DNA from: an uncultured Xanthobacteraceae bacterium
GTDB taxonomy: Bacteria; Pseudomonadota; Alphaproteobacteria; Rhizobiales; Xanthobacteraceae
Direction: 5' to 3'
Assembly (NCBI GenBank): GCA_955652195.1
Contig: CATPBC010000393.1
Location: 1 to 12,118, forward strand
DNA length: 12,118 nucleotides
The notes beneath the pieces are model-generated. The model was not told the origin of the DNA. It made no database searches and saw only the letters and a program-made list of their open reading frames with translations. The position numbers and the translations under genes were made by a program. Below are positions 6,888 to 12,118 of the stretch, one piece after another (position 1 is the stretch's first letter; each line of letters opens with the position of its first letter).

Positions 6888-6966
6888 AGCATGATCCCGA
6901 AAAGTGGGAACCGGTTTTCCGCCTGCGCGAAGCCCAGGTACCGGTTTGTCGTTTCGTTCGATGCTT
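6886..6966. repeat. Dispersed Rhizobiales-type intergenic repeat (decayed)
   Basis: The block at 6886-6921 begins AAAGCATGATCCCGAAAAG and ends TGGGAACCGGTTTTCCG. It is a sequence I recognise as one of the commonest intergenic elements of Bradyrhizobium-like genomes, and it starts on the last bases of the WD40 gene. A perfect AACCGGTT lies at 6909-6916. Usually the partner arm follows at once. Here a looser partner (ACCGGTTTGTC to GATGCTT, 6940-6966) is complementary to the left arm only in parts, so the element looks degraded. No database was searched. Confidence 0.7.
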
Positions 6967-7045
6967 CGGCGGGCGAAGGCAGGTCGGGAAAGATCAGGCT
7001 CGAATGCGCGAGGAACTAGCACGTTTTGCCAATCGTTATTCCCTG

Positions 7046-7327
7046 ATGAAAACGCTCGTTGCGAGTTTTGCTGTCGTACTGGCCCTCGCTTTTGGCGGAG
7101 CTTTGGAAGCTTTCGCCCAGGCGCCTAATGCAGATCGCCAACCATGCTCGGAGATGGGCGGCGATCCATCGAAAACGTTGAGCGAGAAACTCGATCAGGG
7201 CAGCGGCGTCATTTGTCCGCCGGATGTCGATCCGGCGATCAAAGCGCCTACGCCGGACGCCGGCAAAACGCCGGTGATCCCGCCACCGGGCAGTCCAGGC
7301 GGCGATCCGAAAGTGCAGCCGAAATAA
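7046..7327 (+). CDS. Small secreted proline-rich protein of unknown function
   Basis: This is a 93-residue precursor. Residues 1-25 form a classical signal peptide (MKTLVASFAVVLALAFGG, cleavage likely after AFA). The mature part is short and polar with two Cys (in QPCSEMGG and GVICPPDVDP) and a Pro/Gly-rich tail (TPVIPPPGSPGGDPKVQPK). The pattern S..L....GVI.PP..DP, then P.....VIPPPG.PGG, is one I associate with small exported proteins of Rhizobiales, but I know no function. An in-frame ATG at 7004 would add 14 residues (MREELARFANRYSL) before the signal peptide. Neither start has a good ribosome binding site, so the signal peptide decides. It converges on the ornithine decarboxylase gene, with hairpins between the two. 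Confidence 0.7.
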   Translation: MKTLVASFAVVLALAFGGALEAFAQAPNADRQPCSEMGGDPSKTLSEKLDQGSGVICPPDVDPAIKAPTPDAGKTPVIPPPGSPGGDPKVQPK

Positions 7328-7331
7328 GAAA

Positions 7332-7358
7332 ACCTCTCCCCGCTATGCGGGGAGAGGT
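7332..7358. terminator. Perfect 12-bp hairpin downstream of the secreted-protein gene
   Basis: ACCTCTCCCCGC, loop TAT, then GCGGGGAGAGGT is a perfect stem starting 5 nt after the stop codon. In the minus direction the stem is followed by TTTCTTATTTC, so it may also end transcripts of the decarboxylase gene. In the plus direction there is no U-run. It is one end of a larger repeat (7332-7505). Confidence 0.55.
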
Positions 7359-7479
7359 CGAGTGAGCAAAGCGAACGCGGGTGAGGGGCACTCTCCGCGA
7401 TTCCGCGCGCGGCGGTGAACGCGTAGGCGCTGCAAACCGACTGCAATGTTACGCCGGCGCAGACGCTCCCTCATCCCGA

Positions 7480-7505
7480 CCTTCTCCCCGCGCGCGGGGA
7501 GAAGG
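7480..7505. terminator. Perfect 13-bp palindrome after the decarboxylase stop
   Basis: CCTTCTCCCCGCG followed directly by CGCGGGGAGAAGG is fully self-complementary, 10 bp past the end of the decarboxylase gene. It would form a strong hairpin in either transcript but has no U-run on either side, so factor-independent termination is uncertain. It is the right end of the composite repeat. Confidence 0.45.
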
Positions 7506-7515
7506 AGAATAAAGA

Positions 7516-8646
7516 TCAGATGACGTACTGCCGCAGCGGTGGATAGCCGTTGAACCCTACCGAGGAGTAGGTCGCGGTATAGGCGCCGGCCGCCTCGATC
7601 AGCACCTTGTCGCCGATCGCGAGCGAAACCGGCAATGGATAGGGCGTCTTCTCATAAAGCACGTCGACGGAGTCGCAGGTCGGACCGGCGATGATGCATG
7701 GCGCTGTTTCGTCGCGATCATGCGTGGTGCGGATCGGGTAACGGATTGACTCACCGATGGTCTCGGCGAGCCCGTGGAACTTACCGATGTCGAGATAGAC
7801 CCAGCGCACCTCGTCTTCGGGGCTGCGCTTGGCGATCAGCACGACCTCGGCCTCGATGATGCCGGCATTGCCGACCAAGCCGCGACCCGGTTCGACGATC
7901 GTGTTCGGCAGGTTATTGCCGAAATGCTTGCGCAGCGCCTTGAAGATCGCTTTGCCGTAGGACTCCAATTTGGGCGTCTTGCGCACATAGCGCGCCGGGA
8001 AACCGCCGCCCAGATTAACGATGGCGAGTGAGATGCCGCGCTCGGCGGAGGTACGGAAAATCGACGCGGCGGAGGCCAACGCCCGGTCCCACGCTTCCAC
8101 ATTGTGCTGCTGTGAGCCGACGTGGAAGGAAATACCATACGGCACCAGGCCGTTCTTATGGGCGAGTTCCAGAATATCGGCAGCGTAGACGGGCTCGCAG
8201 CCGAATTTGCGTGACAGCGGCCACTCGGCACCCGACCCGTCACAATGGATGCGGCAGATTACCCGGCTACCCGGCGCCGCGCGGGCGACCTTCTCTACCT
8301 CGGCCTCGCAATCGACCGCGAACAAACTCACGCCCAGCTGGAAAGCCTCGGCGATCTCGCGCTCTTTCTTGATCGTATTGCCGTAGGAGATGCGATCGGC
8401 GGTGGCGCCCGCGGCGAACGCCGCGTGGGTTTCGGCGATCGAGGCCACATCGAAGCAGCAGCCGAGATCGGCCAGCAGCTTAAGGATTTCCGGCGCCGGA
8501 TTCGCCTTCACGGCGTAATACACTTTCGTGTCTGGCAGCGCCTTAGCGAAGTTCTGATAGTTCTCGCGGACGACATCGAGGTCGACGACGAGGCAGGGTC
8601 CGATATCGGTACGTTGCTTGAGAAATTCGCGGATGCGTGTGGTCAT
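7516..8646 (-). CDS. Ornithine decarboxylase, group IV (alanine-racemase fold), PLP-dependent
   Basis: This enzyme (376 aa) removes CO2 from ornithine to give putrescine, the entry to polyamine synthesis, in the cytoplasm. PLP Lys47 lies in YYAVKANP, His175 in SFHVGSQ stacks on PLP, and the phosphate is held by GGGFP (213-217) and EPGR (252-255). The catalytic Cys324 and Asp325 lie in GPTCDSVDVL, the signature separating ornithine/lysine decarboxylases from diaminopimelate and arginine decarboxylases. The ATG at 8646 has AGGAG 10 nt upstream. An upstream extension to 8847 adds 67 non-family residues and runs through the structured leader, so it is rejected. Some alphaproteobacterial members also use lysine, which sequence alone cannot exclude. 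The long leader implies feedback control of expression. Confidence 0.93.
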   Translation of the reverse strand: MTTRIREFLKQRTDIGPCLVVDLDVVRENYQNFAKALPDTKVYYAVKANPAPEILKLLADLGCCFDVASIAETHAAFAAGATADRISYGNTIKKEREIAEAFQLGVSLFAVDCEAEVEKVARAAPGSRVICRIHCDGSGAEWPLSRKFGCEPVYAADILELAHKNGLVPYGISFHVGSQQHNVEAWDRALASAASIFRTSAERGISLAIVNLGGGFPARYVRKTPKLESYGKAIFKALRKHFGNNLPNTIVEPGRGLVGNAGIIEAEVVLIAKRSPEDEVRWVYLDIGKFHGLAETIGESIRYPIRTTHDRDETAPCIIAGPTCDSVDVLYEKTPYPLPVSLAIGDKVLIEAAGAYTATYSSVGFNGYPPLRQYVI

Positions 8647-8764
8647 TGCTACCCAGCTCCTAATCCGACTGGCGGCGTAGCCGCCGGGATGAACCTCCTG
8701 CGACGGTTGCGGTGCCGCGCCTGGGCGGAGCACCTGCGTCGCCGTGATTGCTGCCTCGGTCCGG

Positions 8765-8995
8765 ATTAGGGAAATCCCGTTCCGCACTGTTGGCAAAGAT
8801 GGACAAGCCCTTTCGGCGTCCCCGGCATTCGCGCCGGCAGTAACCAAAAAAGCCCTTCCGTCGTTGCTTTAAGCCGCGTCGCCCGTGGAGAGCGGGCATC
8901 GCCGGTTTCGCCTCCGGCTGCCGGTCGCGGGAGCAAGGAAGTAGTGTTCTCTTCCTTAGGCGGCTGTCCGGCCTCTTGTCCGGATGCCCACCGAC
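8765..8995 (-). ncRNA. Structured leader of the ornithine decarboxylase gene, speF-leader-like
   Basis: Reading the minus strand, an outer stem GGGCATC/GATGCCC (8989-8983 with 8900-8894) encloses several hairpins. They are CCGG/CCGG near 8983-8968, a perfect AAGGAAG/CTTCCTT with a 9-nt loop (8957-8935), and CCGG/CCGG at 8917-8902. Just downstream, GCCCG/CGGGC (8897-8893 with 8885-8881) uses the same bases as the closing strand of the outer stem, so the two folds exclude each other. A run of six U at 8851-8846 follows AAAGC/GCTTT, and a CCGGC/GCCGG hairpin lies near 8839-8824. Alphaproteobacterial ornithine decarboxylase genes are known to carry the conserved speF leader motif (Rfam speF). I judge this to be that element from position and general appearance. 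The exact ends are approximate. Confidence 0.6.
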
Positions 8996-9035
8996 CGACA
9001 CACGGCCACAGGCACGTGCGAAATTGGGCAAATCC

Positions 9036-9064
9036 GCAATAAGGGATTTAGTTCGCCCGCGCAA
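9036..9064 (-). promoter_or_regulatory. Candidate promoter for the ornithine decarboxylase leader
   Basis: On the minus strand TTGCGC (9064-9059) and TATTGC (9041-9036) stand 17 bases apart. Directly upstream is the only AT-rich stretch of the area (about 9065-9100, with A- and T-tracts), which would suit an UP element. Transcription from here would start near 9029 and give a leader of about 380 nt that includes the whole structured element. The -10 match is modest. Confidence 0.4.
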
Positions 9065-9130
9065 CCTTTTTTGTTTTAAGAAAACGTAAAATGGCAAACT
9101 TGGCTGTGCATCGGGGCGCCAGTCGGCGAG

Positions 9131-9385
9131 TCAGTCGGCGACGAATGGCTCGACGTGGTGCGCAGCGCGCACGAACTGTACCATCACGGCGACGCCGCAG
9201 AGCATGAACAGCACATCGAGCACGCGCGCGCCGAGCGTGCCGAGCGCGAACAGGTTGGCGATCGCCCAACTTCCGGCAAACGCCGCACCGAACACTTCGG
9301 CGCTGATCAATATCGCCGCGCTGACGACCGTCAGGACGTTCTGCCAGGCAATGCGCCGAGGGCGCTGGGCGGAAGGATCGTTCAT
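9131..9385 (-). CDS. Small membrane protein of unknown function (two membrane spans)
   Basis: This is an 84-residue protein. A polar N terminus (MNDPSAQRPRRIAWQN) is followed by two hydrophobic segments, VLTVVSAAILISAEVFGAAFAGSWAIANLFALGTLG (about 17-52) and VLDVLFMLCGVAVMVQFV (about 57-74), and then a short tail AAHHVEPFVAD. The basic N terminus suggests both ends are cytoplasmic. I know no family function. The ATG at 9385 is preferred to a TTG at 9406, and neither has a clear ribosome binding site. It lies 60 nt downstream of the DapA-like gene on the same strand and could be co-transcribed with it. It ends about 70 nt before the putative decarboxylase promoter. Confidence 0.65.
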   Translation of the reverse strand: MNDPSAQRPRRIAWQNVLTVVSAAILISAEVFGAAFAGSWAIANLFALGTLGARVLDVLFMLCGVAVMVQFVRAAHHVEPFVAD

Positions 9386-9445
9386 GGCAGCAGCAATTAG
9401 GCCCAAACGAGCGGCTGATTCAAGGCACGGCGGTCGGACTGGGCG

Positions 9446-10402
9446 TCAGGCGGCATCGCGCGCGGCCTTGGCCGATAAGAGCCCCGCTTCGACCAGAGCA
9501 CCGCGAATGCGGTCGATCTCAGCGCGCCCGAGCTTGACCAGTGGCGGCCGCACGACGGCCCGCGGTAAGCGCCCGAGCAGCACCAGGGCCTCCTTCATGC
9601 GGTTATGCATGTCGGCCCATGGCTCGGCGTAAAAGACCCGCGCGAGCGGATAGATGCGATCGTTCAGCCGCCGCGCTTCGGCGAGATCGTTGCGTTGCAC
9701 CGCCTGGAACAAAGCCGCCTGCAGGTCGGGGATAACGCTGCCGCTACCGGAGAGCAGACCGTTGCAGCCAAGCACCAGCGAACTCAAAAGCCAGGCGCTG
9801 TGGGTGGTCAGCACGTTGACGGGGCGCTTGAGGCTTTGCAGGGCGCGAACCTGCATTTCATGCTGCGGGACATTGCCTGCCCAATCCTTGATCGCGCGGA
9901 TGGTCGGGACCGCTTCAATCATTTGCAGCAGCGTCTCGCGCGGATAGCCCTGCCCGGTCGCGAGCGGATATTGGAAGACGATGAGCGGCAGGCTGGTGGC
10001 GTCGGCGATGCGCTTGAAGTGCTCGACGGCCATAGCGGGGGTCTGGCCGAGCGTGAACGGCGCCGGCGGAAACACCAGGAGTGCGGACGCCCCGCCCTGC
10101 TCGGCCATGCGTGCGATGCGGGCGGCCTCGATACTGCCATCGGCCCATACACCATTAACGATGGGCAGCCGACCGCCAACCTCGTCCTGCGCAATCTCAA
10201 GGACGCGGCGCTGTTCGTCGAAGCTGCAGGACGCAACCTCGGTCGAATGGGCGTTAATGGTGATCGCGGAGAGCCCGTCGGTTGCCGCGACATCGGACAG
10301 GTGCTTGCGAAAGCCTTTTTCGTCGATGCTCAGGTCATCGGCGAACGGCAGCAGGACGGCCGGTATGACGCCGTGGGGCACATAATGGGCATGGCGGGAC
10401 AT
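9446..10402 (-). CDS. Dihydrodipicolinate synthase (DapA/NAL) family lyase
   Basis: This is a TIM-barrel class I aldolase/lyase (318 aa) that forms a Schiff base with a 2-oxo acid. The Schiff-base lysine is Lys172 in IRAIKDWAGN and the active-site Tyr145 lies in VFQYPLATG. The usual GTTGE phosphate/carboxylate loop is replaced by NAHSTEV (50-56), which keeps Ser-Thr-Glu but not the two glycines. This argues against a true lysine-pathway DapA. Sugar-acid or hydroxy-oxo-acid aldolases and dehydratases have comparable variations. The start at 10402 has GAGGAG 8 nt upstream. No lysine-biosynthesis gene is nearby. The substrate cannot be named from the sequence. Confidence 0.88.
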   Translation of the reverse strand: MSRHAHYVPHGVIPAVLLPFADDLSIDEKGFRKHLSDVAATDGLSAITINAHSTEVASCSFDEQRRVLEIAQDEVGGRLPIVNGVWADGSIEAARIARMAEQGGASALLVFPPAPFTLGQTPAMAVEHFKRIADATSLPLIVFQYPLATGQGYPRETLLQMIEAVPTIRAIKDWAGNVPQHEMQVRALQSLKRPVNVLTTHSAWLLSSLVLGCNGLLSGSGSVIPDLQAALFQAVQRNDLAEARRLNDRIYPLARVFYAEPWADMHNRMKEALVLLGRLPRAVVRPPLVKLGRAEIDRIRGALVEAGLLSAKAARDAA

Positions 10403-10432
10403 TTCGGCTCTCCTCGCGAATGCAGCAGGTCC

Positions 10433-10501
10433 CTAGTACAGCGGACTTGAATTCCCTACATCCAGACGGCCTTCGGATATCAAACCCGCCGCCGGTGTTA
10501 G
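10433..10501. repeat. Decayed copy of the intergenic palindrome family
   Basis: CTAGTACAGCGGACTTGAA at 10433-10451, continuing TTCCCTA, matches in order the palindrome arm at 259-284 (CTAGTGCGGTGGATTTGAA, then GTTCCTA). A looser partner arm, GGATATCAAACCCGCC to GTGTTAG (10475-10501), is complementary in parts, so the whole looks like a degraded hairpin of the same family. It lies in the 146-bp gap between two divergent genes. No convincing promoter was seen in the rest of that gap. Confidence 0.6.
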
Positions 10502-10548
10502 TCCTCCCTATATCACGCCGCTAGCCGCATTTGGTAAGACCTCTCGCC

Positions 10549-12118
10549 ATGCCCGAAACGGACCAGCACGCCAATATTCTCGCGCCGATCTCGGACGGAC
10601 AAAATCCGTTATTGGGGGACTGGGACGCCTCCGGCGGGGTCCCGCCGTTTTCCCGAATTAGCGCCGAGCACTTCCTCCCGGCCTATGCGCGTGCCCTCGC
10701 GGAACATCAGGCGCAGATCGCGGCCATCGCCGGGGACCCAGCACCACCGACATTCGCCAATACGATTGCCGCGCTCGAACGTAGCGGACGCACCCTCGAA
10801 CGGGTCGATAACGTCTTTCATCTGCTTGCCGGCGCACACACCAACGATGCCCTGTTGGAAGTCGAGCGCATAATGGCGCCGCAGATCGCGCGGCACTGGA
10901 ACAAGGTTCACACCGACGCCGCTCTGTTTCGGCGCATCGATGCGGTGATGCGGGCCGTCGGTGCCGCTGGACTCGATGCCGAACAGAAGCGGGTCGTCGA
11001 GCGCTATCACACGAGCTTCCGCCGCTCCGGCGCGGCGGTAGACGACATGGCCAAGAAGCGGCTTGCCGAGATCATCGAGCGGCTGGCAGAACTCGGCACC
11101 GCATTCAGCCAAAACGTCCTGGCCGACGAGCAGGCGTTCTTGCTGCGCCTTGAAACCGAAGCGGAGCTTGCCGGCCTGCCCGTTTTTATGCGCGAGACTT
11201 TGCGGGTGGAGGCGCTCGAGCACGAACTTGAAGGTTATGCGGTCACGCTGTCGCGCTCGATCGTTGAACCCTTCTTGCAATTCTCTGAGCGGCGCGATCT
11301 GCGCGAAAAGCTGTTTCGGGGTTTCGTCATGCGTGGCGATAATGGCGGTTCGACCGACAACAAAGCCATCATCGCCGACATGGCGCGGCTGCGCGCCGAG
11401 CGCGCGCGGCTGCTCGGTTATTCCGATTTCGCCCACTACCGGCTCGACGATGCAATGGCGAAAACGCCCACGGCGGTCCGAAACTGCTCGAGACGGTCTG
11501 GCGGCCGGCGCGTGCCAGCGCGCTTGCCGATCGCGACGCGATGCAAGCTCTGATCCAGGAAGAAGGCGATAACTTCAAACTCGAGTGGTGGGATTGGCGA
11601 TATTATTCCGAAAAACTGCGCCGTCGAATTTGCGATTTCGATGAAGCCGCCATCAAGCCCTATCTGAGCCTGGACCGCATCATCGAGGCCGCGTTCTACG
11701 TGGCCGCGCGTTTGTTCGGATTGAAATTCACGCCGCGGCCGGATGTGCCGGCATGGCATCCCGACGTGCGAGTATGGCAGGTGTCCGGAGCCCAGGACGA
11801 AGAGGTCGGCCTGTTCTTCGGCGATTACTTTGCGCGACCTTCAAAACGCAGCGGCGCCTGGATGACCTCGCTGCGCGACCAGCAAAGGCTCGCTGGAGAG
11901 ATCACGCCTCACATCGTCAATGTTTGCAATTTTGCCAAGGCGCCTGTCGGCGAGCCAACGCTGTTGAGCTTCGACGACGCGCGCACCTTGTTCCACGAAT
12001 TCGGCCATGCGCTGCACGGCCTCTTGTCTGCCGTCACTTATCCGACGATTGCCGGAACTAATGTCGTGACCGACTTCGTCGAGCTGCCGTCGCAGCTATA
12101 CGAGCACTGGCTGGAACA
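10549..12118 (+). pseudogene. dcp: M3-family metallopeptidase (peptidyl-dipeptidase Dcp type), frameshifted and cut by the right edge
   Basis: The first part (10549 to about 11481) has the typical Dcp opening NPLLGDWDASGGVPPFSRI, EHFLPAY and the helical N-terminal half, up to RLDDAMAKTPTAVR. In that frame the next residues are foreign and a stop comes at 11551-11553. One base is missing near 11482. From 11484 another frame continues the family sequence without a break: LLETVWRPARASALADRD, WWDWRYYSEKLR, and the zinc site FHEFGHALHG with HEFGH at 11994-12008, then GTNVVTDFVELPSQ. The intact enzyme would be a soluble peptidase that removes dipeptides or degrades oligopeptides. The downstream frame has no stop or other damage up to the edge, so the shift is recent or a sequencing error. 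The ATG at 10549 (MPETDQHANI) has a weak ribosome binding site; the frame opens from a TTG at 10531. The C terminus lies outside the window. Confidence 0.88.

Larger units (their letters stand above)
7332..7505. repeat. Composite inverted repeat between convergent genes
   Basis: The two ends are diverged inverted copies of one unit. The left unit is CCTCTCCCCGC...GCGGGGAGAGG, then TCGAGTGAGC and further on GGGTGAGGGGC. The right unit on the other strand is CCTTCTCCCCGCG...CGCGGGGAGAAGG, then TCGGGATGAGGGAGCG. About 70 bp of unrelated GC-rich sequence lies between the units. The arrangement is typical of small non-coding dispersed elements in Bradyrhizobium-like genomes. It fills the gap between the secreted-protein gene and the decarboxylase and carries no gene. 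Confidence 0.65.

Noticed and set aside
8647..8847. N-terminal extension of ornithine decarboxylase
   Set aside because: The family begins near MTTRIREFLKQR, and AGGAG precedes the ATG at 8646. The extension crosses the leader RNA.
8660..9097. A 145-codon open frame upstream of the ornithine decarboxylase taken as an ordinary protein gene
   Set aside because: It runs through the structured leader, is extremely Arg-rich and has no recognisable domain. Only its last 79 codons are kept as a leader-frame hypothesis.
10609..11436. Long minus-strand open frame (275 codons) opposite the M3 peptidase
   Set aside because: It is the antisense of a clear family member in GC-rich DNA and has no domain. 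The same applies to frames opposite znuB (3674-4378), the GTPase (4635-5333) and the DapA-like gene (9605-10450).
11476..11486. Programmed -1 ribosomal frameshift in the peptidase gene
   Set aside because: No X XXY YYZ slippery heptamer, and no reason for M3 peptidases to use recoding. A mutation or sequencing error is simpler.
11753..12061. Separate 102-codon plus-strand gene at the right edge
   Set aside because: The M3 peptidase frame with its HEFGH zinc site covers the same bases. This one is a shadow frame rich in Arg.
1..12118. CRISPR array, tRNA, rRNA, insertion sequence or prophage
   Set aside because: No regularly spaced long direct repeats, cloverleaf sequence, transposase or phage gene was recognised. 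The short palindromes have no coding capacity.

Overview
The window looks like chromosomal DNA of an alphaproteobacterium of the order Hyphomicrobiales (Rhizobiales), most likely close to Bradyrhizobium, Rhodopseudomonas or related Xanthobacteraceae. The evidence is the GC-rich coding sequence, a Zur operator of alphaproteobacterial type, a group IV ornithine decarboxylase with a long structured leader, and several intergenic palindromes of the kind scattered through these genomes (257-337, 346-422, 6886-6921, 7332-7505, 10433-10501). No tRNA, rRNA, CRISPR array, transposase or phage gene was seen.

Left part (1-2566, minus strand): a sugar-acid utilisation operon read right to left. It has a KdgK-like PfkB kinase, then a DctP-type periplasmic binding protein of a TRAP transporter, then the start of the DctQ small permease, which runs off the left edge. 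Two long hairpins lie between dctP and dctQ.

Centre (2676-6887, plus strand): a zinc-supply block. A Zur-box palindrome is followed by four 12-bp direct repeats, a 49-residue His-rich single-membrane-span protein, znuC and znuB. A separate promoter then appears to drive a COG0523 (CobW-type) GTPase with a His-rich loop and a cytoplasmic WD40 propeller protein. No znuA binding protein is present in the window, so the transporter must use one encoded elsewhere. Working model: Zur derepresses the importer under zinc limitation, and the GTPase hands zinc to client proteins, perhaps with the WD40 protein. The GTPase and WD40 parts are inference from context.

Right-centre (7046-9385): a small secreted proline-rich protein converges on an ornithine decarboxylase, with a composite inverted repeat of terminator-like hairpins between them. 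The decarboxylase has a roughly 380-nt leader with branched, mutually exclusive stems that resembles the alphaproteobacterial speF leader. A small two-span membrane protein lies upstream of it.

Right end (9446-12118): a DapA/NAL-superfamily lyase on the minus strand and, divergently, an M3 metallopeptidase (Dcp type) broken by a single-base frameshift near 11482 and cut by the right edge of the window.
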